Origin: Streptomyces sp. Ag109_O5-10
GTDB taxonomy: Bacteria; Actinomycetota; Actinomycetes; Streptomycetales; Streptomycetaceae
Length of the DNA: 64,000 nt
Assembly (NCBI RefSeq): GCF_900105755.1
Contig: NZ_FNTQ01000001.1
Coordinates: 1,550,001-1,614,000, forward strand
Direction of reading: 5' to 3'
Positions 52,023 through 61,695 of the stretch are shown here, piece after piece; the stretch's first letter is position 1, and each line of letters opens with the position of its first letter. The notes under the pieces were generated by a model. It did not search any database and was not told the origin of the DNA. It saw only the letters and a program-made list of their open reading frames with translations. The position numbers were made by a program, and so were the translations under genes.

Positions 52023-53705
52023 ATGCCCGACGACACCCAGGACGTGATTTCCGGTGGTCATCTCGTTGCCAAGGCGCTGAAGGCCGAGGGGGTCGACCGC
52101 ATCTACACCTTGTGCGGCGGCCACATCATCGACATCTACGACGGCTGCGTCGACGAGGGCATAGAAGTCGTCGACGTCCGCCACGAGCAGGTGGCCGCGC
52201 ACGCCGCCGACGGCTACGCGCGCCTCACCGGCAGGCCGGGCTGCGCGGTCGTCACGGCCGGTCCGGGTACGACCGACGCCGTCACCGGGGTCGCCAACGC
52301 CTTCCGCGCGGAGTCCCCGATGCTGCTGATCGGCGGCCAGGGGGCGCTCACCCAGCACAAGATGGGCTCCCTGCAGGACCTGCCGCACGTCGACATGATG
52401 ACGCCGATCACCAAGTTCGCGGCGACCGTCCCGGACACCGCCCGCGCCGCCGACATGGTCTCCATGGCGTTCCGCGAGTGCTACCACGGCGCGCCGGGCC
52501 CCTCCTTCCTGGAGATCCCCCGCGACGTCCTCGACGCCAAGGTCCCCGCGGAGAAGGCGCGGGTGCCCAGGGCGGGCGCCTACCGCGCCTCGACCCGTTC
52601 GGCCGGCGACCCCGAGGCGATCGAGAAGCTCGCCGACCTGCTCGTGCACGCCGAGAAGCCGGCCATCCTGCTCGGCAGCCAGGTCTGGACGACCCGCGGT
52701 ACCGCGGACGCCATCGAGCTGGTGCGCACCCTCAACATCCCGGCGTACATGAACGGCGCGGGGCGCGGCACCCTGCCGCCCGGCGACCCGCACCACTTCC
52801 AGCTCTCCCGCCGGTACGCGTTCTCCAACGCCGACGTCATCGTGATCGTCGGCACGCCCTTCGACTTCCGCATGGGCTACGGCAAGCGTCTCTCTCCCGC
52901 CGCGACCGTCGTCCAGATCGACCTCGACTACCGCACGGTCGGCAAGAACCGGGACATCGACCTCGGGATCGTCGGAGACGCGGGGCTGGTCCTGAAGTCG
53001 GTGACCGAGGCCGCCTCGGGGCGTGTCGACGCGGGTGCCTCCAGGCGCAAGGAGTGGCTCGACGAGCTGCGCGCCGCCGAGCAGACCGCGCTGGAGAAGC
53101 GGCTGCCGAGCCTGAGGTCGGACGCCTCGCCCATCCACCCGTACCGCCTGGTCAGCGAGATCAACGACTTCCTCACCGAGGACTCGATCTACATCGGCGA
53201 CGGCGGCGACATCGTCACCTTCTCCGGGCAGGTCGTGCAGCCCAAGTCGCCCGGCCACTGGATGGACCCCGGCCCGCTCGGCACCCTCGGCGTCGGCGTC
53301 CCCTTCGTGCTCGCCGCCAAGCAGGCCCGCCCCGACAAGGAGGTGGTCGCCCTCTTCGGCGACGGCGCCTTCTCGCTCACCGGCTGGGACTTCGAGACCC
53401 TGGTCCGCTACGACCTGCCCTTCGTCGGGATCGTCGGCAACAACTCCTCGATGAACCAGATCCGTTACGGCCAGGCGGCCAAGTACGGCATCGAGCGCGA
53501 GCGGGTCGGCAACACCCTCGGGGACGTCCACTACGACAAGTTCGCCCAGATGCTGGGCGGTTACGGCGAGGAGGTCCGCGACCCCGCCGACATCGGCCCC
53601 GCCCTGCGCCGGGCCCGGGAGTCGGGCAAGCCGTCGCTGATCAACGTCTGGGTCGACCCGGACGCGTACGCCCCCGGAACCATGAACCAGACCATGTACA
53701 AGTGA
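52023..53705 (+). CDS. ThDP-dependent oxalyl-CoA decarboxylase / 2-hydroxyacyl-CoA lyase-like enzyme
   Basis: 560 residues. ThDP-enzyme layout: N-terminal pyrimidine-binding domain with the activating Glu55 (DVRHEQVAAHAADGYARLTG), a central domain (about 195-330) and a C-terminal domain with GDGAFSLTGWDFETLVRYDL and GNNSSMN, the cofactor-magnesium motif. The sequence sits between acetolactate synthase and oxalyl-CoA decarboxylase/HACL types. The formyl-CoA transferase 12 bp downstream and the OFA transporters argue for decarboxylation of oxalyl-CoA to formyl-CoA and CO2. Acetolactate synthase-like naming is the main alternative. Confidence 0.85.
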   Translation: MPDDTQDVISGGHLVAKALKAEGVDRIYTLCGGHIIDIYDGCVDEGIEVVDVRHEQVAAHAADGYARLTGRPGCAVVTAGPGTTDAVTGVANAFRAESPMLLIGGQGALTQHKMGSLQDLPHVDMMTPITKFAATVPDTARAADMVSMAFRECYHGAPGPSFLEIPRDVLDAKVPAEKARVPRAGAYRASTRSAGDPEAIEKLADLLVHAEKPAILLGSQVWTTRGTADAIELVRTLNIPAYMNGAGRGTLPPGDPHHFQLSRRYAFSNADVIVIVGTPFDFRMGYGKRLSPAATVVQIDLDYRTVGKNRDIDLGIVGDAGLVLKSVTEAASGRVDAGASRRKEWLDELRAAEQTALEKRLPSLRSDASPIHPYRLVSEINDFLTEDSIYIGDGGDIVTFSGQVVQPKSPGHWMDPGPLGTLGVGVPFVLAAKQARPDKEVVALFGDGAFSLTGWDFETLVRYDLPFVGIVGNNSSMNQIRYGQAAKYGIERERVGNTLGDVHYDKFAQMLGGYGEEVRDPADIGPALRRARESGKPSLINVWVDPDAYAPGTMNQTMYK

Positions 53706-53717
53706 GGTGGAACGCCC

Positions 53718-54950
53718 ATGACCGCCAAGGCACTTGAGGGCATTCGCGTCCTCGACATGACCCACGTCCAGTCGGGCCCCTCCGCCACCCAGCTGCTCGC
53801 CTGGCTCGGCGCCGACGTCGTCAAGCTGGAGGCGCCGACCGGTGACATCACGCGCAAGCAGCTGCGCGACCTCCCGGACGTCGACTCCCTCTACTTCACG
53901 ATGCTCAACTGCAACAAGCGGAGCATCACCCTCAACACCAAGACCGAGCGCGGCAAGGAGCTGCTGACCGAGCTGATCCGCCGCTCCGATGTGATGGTGG
54001 AGAACTTCGGCCCCGGCGCGGTCGACCGGATGGGGTTCACCTGGGACCGCATCAAGGAGATCAACCCGCGGATCGTGTACGCGTCCATCAAGGGGTTCGG
54101 GGACGGCCCGTACACCAACTTCAAGGCGTACGAGGTGGTCGCCCAGGCGATGGGCGGGTCGATGGCCACCACCGGCTTCGAGGACGGCCCGCCGCTGGCC
54201 ACCGGCGCGCAGATCGGTGACTCGGGCACCGGAGTGCATACGGTGGCCGGGATACTGGCGGCACTCTTCCAGCGGGAGCACACCGGCCGCGGCCAGCGCG
54301 TCAACGTCGCCATGCAGCACGCCGTACTGAACCTGTGCCGGGTCAAGCTGCGCGACCAGCAGCGGCTCGCGCACGGCCGGCTCGCCGAGTACCCCAACGA
54401 GGACTTCGGCGACGAGGTGCCCCGCTCCGGCAACGCCTCCGGCGGCGGCCAGCCCGGCTGGGCGGTCAGGTGCGCGCCGGGCGGCCCGAACGACTACGTG
54501 TACGTCATCGTGCAGCCGGTCGGCTGGCAGCCGATCACCCGGCTGATCGGCCGGCCGGAGCTCGCGGACGACCCCGAGTGGGCGACCCCGGAGTCCCGGC
54601 TGCCCAAGCTCAACAAGATGTTCCAGCTGATCGAGGAGTGGTCCTCGACGCTCCCCAAGTGGGAGGTGCTGGAGCAGCTCAACGCCCACAGCATCCCGTG
54701 CGGGCCGATCCTCTCCACCAAGGAGATCATCGAGGACGAGTCGCTGGTCGCCAACGAGATGGTGGTCACCGTCCCGCACCCCGAGCGCGGTGAGTTCGTC
54801 ACCGTCGGCAGCCCACTCAAACTCTCCGACTCCCCCGTGGACGTCACCAGTTCACCGCTGCTCGGCGAGCACAACGAGGCGGTCTACATCGGTGAACTCG
54901 GCCTCGGCGACGAGGAGCTGCGCCTGCTCAAGTCGAACGGAGTGATCTGA
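53718..54950 (+). CDS. frc: Formyl-CoA:oxalate CoA-transferase
   Basis: 410 residues, class III CoA-transferase. From memory it aligns along its length with E. coli YfdW/Frc: [57 protein letters not shown], the catalytic Asp in [23 protein letters not shown], and GGGQPGW, the glycine loop. It moves CoA from formyl-CoA (or another acyl-CoA) to oxalate. It lies 12 bp after the decarboxylase gene and 1 bp before the CoA-ligase gene, in one operon. Confidence 0.95.
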   Translation: MTAKALEGIRVLDMTHVQSGPSATQLLAWLGADVVKLEAPTGDITRKQLRDLPDVDSLYFTMLNCNKRSITLNTKTERGKELLTELIRRSDVMVENFGPGAVDRMGFTWDRIKEINPRIVYASIKGFGDGPYTNFKAYEVVAQAMGGSMATTGFEDGPPLATGAQIGDSGTGVHTVAGILAALFQREHTGRGQRVNVAMQHAVLNLCRVKLRDQQRLAHGRLAEYPNEDFGDEVPRSGNASGGGQPGWAVRCAPGGPNDYVYVIVQPVGWQPITRLIGRPELADDPEWATPESRLPKLNKMFQLIEEWSSTLPKWEVLEQLNAHSIPCGPILSTKEIIEDESLVANEMVVTVPHPERGEFVTVGSPLKLSDSPVDVTSSPLLGEHNEAVYIGELGLGDEELRLLKSNGVI

Positions 54951-54951
54951 C

Positions 54952-57099
54952 GTGATGGCAGAGGACCGGGAGCTGCGGGTCCGGGAACTCCTCGACTCGG
55001 TGCGCGCGCAGGGCCGTACGGCACTCACCGCGCCGGAGGGCAAGGTGGTCGCCGACGCGTACGGGATCGCCGTACCGGGCGAGGAACTGGCCACCGACGT
55101 CGACGAGGCCGTGGCGTACGCGGCGCGCTTCGGCGGACCGGTGGTCATGAAGATCGTGTCGCCGGACATCCTGCACAAGACCGACGCGGGCGGAGTCGTC
55201 GTCGGGGTGGAGGGCGCGGCGGACGTGCGGGCGGCCTTCCACCGGATCGTCGAGAACGCTCGTGCCTACGACGCCGACGCACGCATCGAGGGCGTCCAGG
55301 TCCAGGAGTTGCTGCCGAAGGGCACGGAGGTGATCGTCGGCGCGGTCACCGACCCGACCTTCGGGAAGGTCGTCGCCTTCGGGCTCGGCGGGGTGCTGGT
55401 CGAGGTGCTGAAGGACGTGACCTTCCGGCTCGCGCCCGTCTCCGCCGACGAGGCGCTGTCGATGCTGGACTCCATCGCGGCGGCCGAGGTGCTGCGCGGG
55501 GTGCGCGGGCAGGCCGGGGTGGACCGGTGGGCGGTCGCCGAGCAGATCCGCCGGGTCTCCCAACTGGTCGCGGACTTCCCGGAGATCGCCGAGGTGGACC
55601 TCAACCCGGTGATCGCCACGCCGCAGGGCGCGGTCGCCGCCGACATCCGGATCATCCTGGCCGAGCACCAGCCCGCGCCGCGCAGGAAGTACTCCCGCGA
55701 GGAGATCCTGGAGAGCATGCGCCGGCTGATGCAGCCCCGCTCGGTCGCCGTGATCGGCGCCTCCAACGAGCAGGGCAAGATCGGCAACTCGGTGATGCGC
55801 AACCTCGTCGACGGCGGCTTCGCCGGGGAGATCCATCCGGTGAACCCCAAGGCCGATGACATTCTGGGCCGCAAGGCGTACAAGAGTGTCACGGACGTTC
55901 CCGGTGAGGTGGATGTGGCCGTCTTCGCCATTCCCGCCAAGTTCGTGGCAGCGGCGCTGGAGGAGGTGGGCCGGAAGAAGATCCCCAACGCCGTCCTGAT
56001 CCCGTCCGGCTTCGCGGAGACCGGCGAGCACGAACTCCAGGAGGAGATCGTCGCGATCGGCGAGCGCCACGGCATCCGCCTCCTCGGCCCGAACATCTAC
56101 GGCTACTACTCCACCTGGCAGGACCTGTGCGCCACGTTCTGCACGCCGTACGACGTGAAGGGCGGCGTGGCGCTGACGTCCCAGTCGGGCGGCATCGGCA
56201 TGGCGATCCTGGGCTTCGCGCGCACCACCAAGACGGGTGTGTCGGCGATCGTCGGCCTCGGCAACAAGTCGGACCTGGACGAGGACGACCTGCTGACCTG
56301 GTTCGGCGAGGACCCGCACACCGAGTGCATCGCGATGCACCTGGAGGACCTGAAGGACGGCCGCGCGTTCGTCGAGGCGGCGCGGGCGACCGTACCGAAG
56401 AAGCCCGTCGTCGTCCTCAAGGCGGGCCGTACGGCGGCCGGTGCCAAGGCGGCCGGTTCGCACACGGGCGCGCTCGCGGGCGACGACGCGGTGTACGACG
56501 ACATCCTGCGGCAGGCGGGCGTCATCCGGGCACCGGGCCTCAACGACATGCTGGAGTACGCGCGCGGCCTGCCGGTGCTGCCGCCCCCGCAGGGCGACAA
56601 CGTCGTGATCATCACCGGCGCGGGCGGCAGCGGCGTCCTGCTGTCCGACGCGATCACCGACAACGGCCTGACCCTGATGGAGATCCCGCCCGACCTGGAC
56701 GAGGCGTTCCGCCGCTTCATCCCGCCGTTCGGGGCCGCCGGCAACCCGGTGGACATCACGGGCGGCGAGCCGCCGTCGACGTACGAGGCGACGATCCGGC
56801 TGGGTCTTGAGGACCCGCGGATCCACGCGCTCGTCCTCGGCTACTGGCACACCATCGTCACGCCGCCGATGGTGTTCGCGGAGCTGACCGCGCGGGTGGT
56901 CGCGGAGTTCCGGGAGCGGGGCATCGAGAAGCCGGTCGTCGCCTCGCTCGCGGGGGACGTCGAGGTCGAGGAGGCCTGCCAGTACCTGTACGAGCGGGGG
57001 GTCGTGGCGTACCCGTACACGACCGAGCGGCCGGTGGCCGTGCTCGGCGCCAAGTACCGCTGGGCGCGGGCGGCCGGACTGTTGGGGGGCGGCTCATGA
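54952..57099 (+). CDS. Fused NDP-forming acyl-CoA synthetase (acetate-CoA ligase family)
   Basis: 715 residues from GTG 54952 (CGGAG 9 bp upstream; ATG 54955 is next). Domain order: an ATP-grasp domain first (about 25-240, VVMKIVSPDILHKTDAGGVV, VQVQELLPKGTEVIVG, FGLGGVLVEVLKDV), then a CoA-binding domain (about 260-390, RSVAVIGASNEQGKIGNSVM) and a ligase-CoA domain with the phospho-His motif GSHTGALAGDD. This beta-then-alpha order is one known arrangement. It could activate formate, acetate or oxalate, or recover ATP from formyl-CoA. Third gene of the oxalate operon. Confidence 0.9.
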   Translation: MMAEDRELRVRELLDSVRAQGRTALTAPEGKVVADAYGIAVPGEELATDVDEAVAYAARFGGPVVMKIVSPDILHKTDAGGVVVGVEGAADVRAAFHRIVENARAYDADARIEGVQVQELLPKGTEVIVGAVTDPTFGKVVAFGLGGVLVEVLKDVTFRLAPVSADEALSMLDSIAAAEVLRGVRGQAGVDRWAVAEQIRRVSQLVADFPEIAEVDLNPVIATPQGAVAADIRIILAEHQPAPRRKYSREEILESMRRLMQPRSVAVIGASNEQGKIGNSVMRNLVDGGFAGEIHPVNPKADDILGRKAYKSVTDVPGEVDVAVFAIPAKFVAAALEEVGRKKIPNAVLIPSGFAETGEHELQEEIVAIGERHGIRLLGPNIYGYYSTWQDLCATFCTPYDVKGGVALTSQSGGIGMAILGFARTTKTGVSAIVGLGNKSDLDEDDLLTWFGEDPHTECIAMHLEDLKDGRAFVEAARATVPKKPVVVLKAGRTAAGAKAAGSHTGALAGDDAVYDDILRQAGVIRAPGLNDMLEYARGLPVLPPPQGDNVVIITGAGGSGVLLSDAITDNGLTLMEIPPDLDEAFRRFIPPFGAAGNPVDITGGEPPSTYEATIRLGLEDPRIHALVLGYWHTIVTPPMVFAELTARVVAEFRERGIEKPVVASLAGDVEVEEACQYLYERGVVAYPYTTERPVAVLGAKYRWARAAGLLGGGS

Positions 57100-57116
57100 C
57101 GTAGGTGCGGGAGGGA

Positions 57117-57143
57117 GCCGGCCGACGGTGCGCGTCGGCCGGC
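57117..57143 (+). terminator. Hairpin between the CoA ligase and OFA transporter genes
   Basis: GCCGGCCGAC at 57117-57126 pairs perfectly with 57134-57143 across a 7-nt loop. It lies 17 bp after the ligase stop. It may end or attenuate transcription before the two transporter genes, or stabilise the upstream message. Confidence 0.55.
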
Positions 57144-57223
57144 CCCGGGACCCGAGCGCGCACGAAAGGCATTGGACAGGGGGCGCTGGCCAGAACTTTC
57201 GACGCAAGGGGTGCTGAACGAAC

Positions 57224-58612
57224 ATGTCATCCATCGATCTCACGGCGTCCGTCCCCTACAGGGAGGTGACGGACCGCAACGGCCGCAGGTACCGGATCGG
57301 CGAGACAGACGTCGATCTGATGGGCCGGACACGCAAGTGGATGGTCATCCTGCCCTGGGTGGGCATGATGGGCATCAGCTCCGCCGAGTACGCGTTCACG
57401 TCGGCGGAGGACACGCTGCACGAGGCGCATCTGTGGAGCAGCGGGCACATCTTCTGGCTGATGGGCGTCTGGGTGTTCTTCCAGGCGGCCGTGGCCTTCC
57501 CGGCCGGGCAACTGCGGGAGAGCGGACGGCTTCCCGCCCGTACGGCCATGCTGATCGGCGCGGTCGGCACGCTCCTTGGCTATGTGTCGCTGGCGTTCGC
57601 GCCGAACGTGGTCGTCGCCTATCTCGGCTTCGGCATGTGCAGCGGCATCGGCGCCGGTCTCGTCTACGCGACCTGCGTGAACATGGTCGGCAAGTGGTAT
57701 CCGGAGCGCAAGGGCGGCAAGACGGGCTTCGTGAACGGCGGTTTCGCCTACGGGTCCGTGCCGTTCGTGTTCCTCTTCACCTCGGTCCTCGACCTGAGCA
57801 ACTACAGGGTCGTGCTCACCGCGGTCGGGGTCGGGCTGTGCCTGGTGGTGGCGTCGGCCGGCTGGTTCTTCAAGGACCCGCCGAAGAACTGGTGGCCGCC
57901 GCACGTCGACCCGCTGAAGGCCACTCAGGATCCCAGGATACGGCGGGCGTTGGAGAAGAACCCGCCGGCCGTCAAGCAGTACACACCCAAGGAGGCCGCC
58001 CGTACGCCCGTCCTGTGGATGATGTGGTTCTGTCTGCTCTGCACGGCCGGGATCAACATCTTCGGCATCGCCTTCCAGGTGCCGTTCGGCAAGGACATGG
58101 GGTTCGCGGGCGGGATCGTCGCCACGGCCATGTCCCTGAAGGCGATCGTCAACGGCACCGGGCGCGGCGTCATCGGCTGGATATCGGACCGCTACGGCCG
58201 CCGCAACACGCTCATCATCGTGTGCATCGTGCTCGGCACCGCGCAGTTCGGCGTGCTGGTCTCCGGCCAGATGCACAGCATGCCGTTCTTCCTGTTCTGC
58301 TCCATGGTCTCCGGGTTCGGCGGCGGGGCGATCTTCCCGCTCTTCGCGGCCATGACGGCGGACTACTTCGGCGAGAACAACAACGCCACCAACTACGGAA
58401 TGGTCTACAGCTCCAAGCTGATCTCCGGCCTGGTGGGCTCCGGTCTGGGCGCGGTCGTCGTCGGTGAGTGGGACTACCACGGCGCGTTCGTGCTCGCGGG
58501 CTCCGTCGGCCTGGCCTCCGCAGTGCTGGCCCTCTTCCTCAAGGCACCGGGCAGGCCCAGCGCCCGGCGCATCGTCCCCAACCCGCAGCCGCTCGGCGAG
58601 GAGATGGCGTGA
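57224..58612 (+). CDS. OFA-family MFS transporter (oxalate/formate antiporter-like), first
   Basis: 462 residues with 12 predicted membrane spans. The hydrophilic N-terminus YREVTDRNGRRYRIGETD is followed by MFS segments, including FGMCSGIGAGLVYATCVNMV, KWYPERKGGKTGFVNGGFAY and FKDPPKNWWPPHVDP (typical of this actinobacterial OFA group), then ADYFGENNNATNYGMVYSSK in the C-terminal half. OFA carriers exchange oxalate for formate or transport related carboxylates. It is 2 bp upstream of a paralogue. Confidence 0.92.
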   Translation: MSSIDLTASVPYREVTDRNGRRYRIGETDVDLMGRTRKWMVILPWVGMMGISSAEYAFTSAEDTLHEAHLWSSGHIFWLMGVWVFFQAAVAFPAGQLRESGRLPARTAMLIGAVGTLLGYVSLAFAPNVVVAYLGFGMCSGIGAGLVYATCVNMVGKWYPERKGGKTGFVNGGFAYGSVPFVFLFTSVLDLSNYRVVLTAVGVGLCLVVASAGWFFKDPPKNWWPPHVDPLKATQDPRIRRALEKNPPAVKQYTPKEAARTPVLWMMWFCLLCTAGINIFGIAFQVPFGKDMGFAGGIVATAMSLKAIVNGTGRGVIGWISDRYGRRNTLIIVCIVLGTAQFGVLVSGQMHSMPFFLFCSMVSGFGGGAIFPLFAAMTADYFGENNNATNYGMVYSSKLISGLVGSGLGAVVVGEWDYHGAFVLAGSVGLASAVLALFLKAPGRPSARRIVPNPQPLGEEMA

Positions 58613-58613
58613 C

Positions 58614-60011
58614 ATGACGGCAGACCCTGTAGCCACGAACAGCACGGACGCCGGAAGCCGCCCGTACCGCGAGGTCACGGACGCCCGCGGCCGCGTCTAC
58701 CGGATCGGCGAGACCGACCGGGACATCCTCGGCCACTCCCGCAACATCATGGTGTACCTCCCCTGGACAGCCATGATGGCCATCAGCGTCTTCGAGTACG
58801 CGTACGGCTCCGCGGAGGACACGCTGTCCCACGCGCACGGCTGGACGCAGTCCAACACCTTCTGGATCCTGAGCGTCTGGGTGTTCTTCCAGGCCGGCAT
58901 CGCCTTCCCGGCGGGCTGGCTGCGCGAGAAGGGCGTCCTCACCGCACGGCGCGCCATGTACACCGGCTCCGGGATGTGTCTGATCGGCTTCCTGGCCCTC
59001 TCCCACATCAGCGAGATCTGGCTGGCGATCATCGGCTTCGGCGTGATCGGCGGCCTGGGCTCCGGCCTGGTCTACGCGACCTGCATCAACATGGTCGGCA
59101 AGTGGTTCCCCGAACGCCGGGGCGCCCGCACGGGGTTCGTGAACGGCGGCTTCGCGTACGGCTCGCTGCCCTTCATCTTCATCTTCAACTACGCCTTCGA
59201 CACGGCCAACTACCACCGGGTCCTGGACCTGATCGGCGCCTACGTGATGGTCGTCGTCCTGGTCACCGCGTTCTTCTTCAAGGACCCGCCGAAGAACTGG
59301 TGGCCTGCCGACGTGGACCCGCTCACGCACGCGACCGACACCAGGACCGGTGCGGCCCTCACCAAGAACCCGCCCGCGGTACGCCAGTTCACGCCGAAGG
59401 AGGCGATCCGCACGGGAATGCTCCCCCTGATGTGGATCTCCATCGTCATGACGGCCGGCGTCTCGATCTTCGGCATCTCCTTCCAGGTGGACTTCGCGAA
59501 GGACGTGGGCTTCGGCCCGCTGGTGGCGGCCTCCTCGATGGGCGTGATGGCGGTCATCAACGGCATCGGCCGCGGCGTGGTCGGCTGGCTCTCCGACCGC
59601 CTGGGCCGCAAACCGACCCTCGTCTTCGTCATCGTCGTCCTCGGCCTCGCCCAGTTCGGCGTGATCTGGGCCGGTGACATCAAGAGCGAGTGGCTGTTCC
59701 TGTTCTTCGCCTTCCTCTCCGGCTTCGGCGGCGGCGCCTTCTACCCGCTCTTCGCCGCCCTCACCCCGGACTACTTCGGCGAGAACTACAACGCCACCAA
59801 CTACGGCCTCGTCTACAGCGGCAAACTCATCAGCGGCCTCTTCGGCGGCGGCCTCGGCTCCATGGTCGTCGGCGCCTGGGGCTACAACGGCGCCTACGCC
59901 CTGGCCGGCGGCATCTCGATGCTGGCGGCGGGGGTGGCACTGCTGCTGCGGCAGCCGGGGCGGGGTGCGGCCACCATGGCGGGGGTGATGCAGCCGCAGA
60001 CGGCTACCTGA
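58614..60011 (+). CDS. OFA-family MFS transporter, second
   Basis: 465 residues with 12 membrane spans, paralogous to the preceding gene: YREVTDARGRVYRIGETD, FGVIGGLGSGLVYATCINMV, KWFPERRGARTGFVNGGFAY, FKDPPKNWWPADVDP, PDYFGENYNATNYGLVYSGK. Tandem paralogues could form a heterodimer or serve different directions or substrates. ATG 58614 starts 1 bp after the previous stop. The operon ends here, with a strong palindrome downstream. Confidence 0.92.
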   Translation: MTADPVATNSTDAGSRPYREVTDARGRVYRIGETDRDILGHSRNIMVYLPWTAMMAISVFEYAYGSAEDTLSHAHGWTQSNTFWILSVWVFFQAGIAFPAGWLREKGVLTARRAMYTGSGMCLIGFLALSHISEIWLAIIGFGVIGGLGSGLVYATCINMVGKWFPERRGARTGFVNGGFAYGSLPFIFIFNYAFDTANYHRVLDLIGAYVMVVVLVTAFFFKDPPKNWWPADVDPLTHATDTRTGAALTKNPPAVRQFTPKEAIRTGMLPLMWISIVMTAGVSIFGISFQVDFAKDVGFGPLVAASSMGVMAVINGIGRGVVGWLSDRLGRKPTLVFVIVVLGLAQFGVIWAGDIKSEWLFLFFAFLSGFGGGAFYPLFAALTPDYFGENYNATNYGLVYSGKLISGLFGGGLGSMVVGAWGYNGAYALAGGISMLAAGVALLLRQPGRGAATMAGVMQPQTAT

Positions 60012-60047
60012 CGGGTTCCGCCGAACCTCGGGGCGAGGTGTTCCCGA

Positions 60048-60083
60048 CGGCTGAGTCCCGGACCCGGGTCCGGGACTCAGCCG
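60048..60083 (+). terminator. Perfect 36-bp palindrome, terminator of the oxalate operon
   Basis: The arm CGGCTGAGTCCCGGACCC (60048-60065) is followed directly by its exact reverse complement (60066-60083). A smaller hairpin CCTCG-GGG-CGAGG lies at 60026-60038. It begins 37 bp after the second OFA gene and before the VOC gene. Confidence 0.8.
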
Positions 60084-60203
60084 CTTCCGGATACGGCCTT
60101 CGCCGCCGGCCCGGACAATGCTGCTCCCGGTCCGGAAGGCGGTAGATCGGCTCGTCGGTCTGTTCGACGCAGGACCCCGGCGCCGATCCCGAACAATCGA
60201 CAT

Positions 60204-60563
60204 GTGGTGGGGAACCGCCGTCGAGGCATCGGCCCCGCGCTCCTGGCCCGCTTCTACTCCGAGCTGCTGGATTGGCCGGTCGTGCACGAGGAGTCCGGGG
60301 CGGCTGTCGTCGCCCCACCCCAGGAAGCCGTGTACATCGTCTTCCAGGAGGCCTCCGGTTACCGGCCGCCCACCTGGCCGCCGGCCGTCGGTGAGCAGCG
60401 CGAGATGACGCATCTCGACTTCCAGGTGGCCGACCTGGACGCGGCGGTGGGCGAGGCCGTCGCCCTGGGGGCGCGGTTCGCGCCGGATCAACCACAGGAC
60501 CACGTACGGGTGCTGTTCGATCCCGCCGGTCATCCCTTCTGCCTGTGCCGGGACGACGGGTAG
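60204..60563 (+). CDS. VOC-family (glyoxalase-like) protein, possibly frameshifted at the start
   Basis: 119 residues. ALLARFYSELLDWPVVHEES, YIVFQEASGYRPPTWPP, MTHLDFQVADLDAAVGEAVA and LFDPAGHPFCL are typical of VOC/glyoxalase-like proteins. The first beta strand (usually xIDxVVLxCPDPxAL) appears only if one base is added near 60202: an ATG at 60202 reads IDM in the neighbouring frame. Either the gene starts at GTG 60204 without that strand or it carries a frameshift. Function unknown. Confidence 0.6.
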   Translation: MVGNRRRGIGPALLARFYSELLDWPVVHEESGAAVVAPPQEAVYIVFQEASGYRPPTWPPAVGEQREMTHLDFQVADLDAAVGEAVALGARFAPDQPQDHVRVLFDPAGHPFCLCRDDG

Positions 60564-60663
60564 GAACAGGAATGGAGCCGCGAAATTCGTACGCGCTGAG
60601 TGCGCGGCGTCCCGTAGATTCCCGGCGGAGGCCCGCCCGAGGTGCTCCGGGTTGGGGGCATCC

Positions 60664-61653
60664 ATGACCGTGAAGTCGATACCGGTGAAGTCGGCGCCGA
60701 AGTCGCTGATGTGGGAGGGCGACGAACTGGTCTCCGCGGTCGGGGGCGGTCGGCGCTGGGACCGTGACGGGGTGGAGCACACGGCGTCCTTCACGTGGAG
60801 CTTCCCGTTCGACGCCGGGACCGCCTCGGCCTCGGGGCACTACTCCGCGGTGTACCAGGAGCGTGGCACCAAGGCGGTGCTGGTCGGAGGCGAACGGACC
60901 GTGCGGGAGCTGAACCGCAGCTACTACCACGCGCCGGACTACGACTATCCGCTCGCCCTGGGCGCGTTGGGCGACGGTCGCGAGGTCGTCGTGCACTGCC
61001 CCGACGAGTACAACGTCCTGCAGATCGAGGATGCCGCGAGCGGCGAGCGGCTGACCGCCGGCGGGCGGGAGCCGGAGGACGTCTTCCACTCCAGGCTGAG
61101 TCTGAGCCCGGACGGCCGGTACCTGCTCTCGGTCGGCTGGGTCTGGCAGCCCTTCGGCATGGCCCTGGTCTACGACACCGCGCTCGCGCTCAGCGACCCC
61201 GGCACCCTGGATGGCGACGGTCTGTTGCCGATATCGGCGGTCATGACCGCCGAGGTGACGGCGGGCTGCTGGCTCGACGCCGACCGGCTGGTGCTGGCGA
61301 CGGGAGCTGAGGAGTGCTACGAGGAGGAGACGGCCGGGCTGCCGCCGCGCCACGTCGGGGTGTGGTCCGTGTCCGAGGGGCGCTGGCTCCACCGCAGTCC
61401 CGTCGGCGATGCCGAGCCGGGGGTGCTGTTGGTGCCCCGTGGCGACCAGGTGCTCTCGTTCTTCGGCCACCCGCGGCTGCTCGACCCGGTCACCGGGCGC
61501 ATCGTGGCGGAGTGGCCGGAGGTCGCCGTGCCCGTCAAACCGACCTGCTTCGGCTACCGGCGTGTTCCCACCCCCGTCGCCGCCCTCCACCCCGACGGCA
61601 CCCGGCTGGCCGTCGCGACGGCGGAGGGCATCGCTCTCATCACGCTGCCGTGA
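60664..61653 (+). CDS. WD40/beta-propeller-like protein of unknown function
   Basis: 329 residues from ATG 60664. Repeated beta-sheet segments of the type SLSPDGRYLLSVGWVW, WLDADRLVLATGAEE and AALHPDGTRLAVATAEGIAL suggest a beta-propeller. A basic N-terminus precedes MWEGDELVSAVGGGRRWDRD. It has no signal peptide, so it is cytoplasmic. It lies 100 bp after the VOC gene and converges on the GntR gene. Function unknown. Confidence 0.8.
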   Translation: MTVKSIPVKSAPKSLMWEGDELVSAVGGGRRWDRDGVEHTASFTWSFPFDAGTASASGHYSAVYQERGTKAVLVGGERTVRELNRSYYHAPDYDYPLALGALGDGREVVVHCPDEYNVLQIEDAASGERLTAGGREPEDVFHSRLSLSPDGRYLLSVGWVWQPFGMALVYDTALALSDPGTLDGDGLLPISAVMTAEVTAGCWLDADRLVLATGAEECYEEETAGLPPRHVGVWSVSEGRWLHRSPVGDAEPGVLLVPRGDQVLSFFGHPRLLDPVTGRIVAEWPEVAVPVKPTCFGYRRVPTPVAALHPDGTRLAVATAEGIALITLP

Positions 61654-61695
61654 ACCGCCCGGCCGGGACGGACACGGCCCGCGCCGTCACTCGGG

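Noticed and set aside
52023..53705. Calling the ThDP enzyme acetolactate synthase
   Set aside because: The family resemblance is real, but the operon partners (Frc, CoA ligase, OFA carriers) and lack of a small regulatory subunit gene make oxalyl-CoA decarboxylation more likely.
51204..54779. 1191-codon minus-strand frame opposite the decarboxylase and Frc genes
   Set aside because: Shadow frame caused by GC-rich codon usage; the plus-strand enzymes have complete motif sets.
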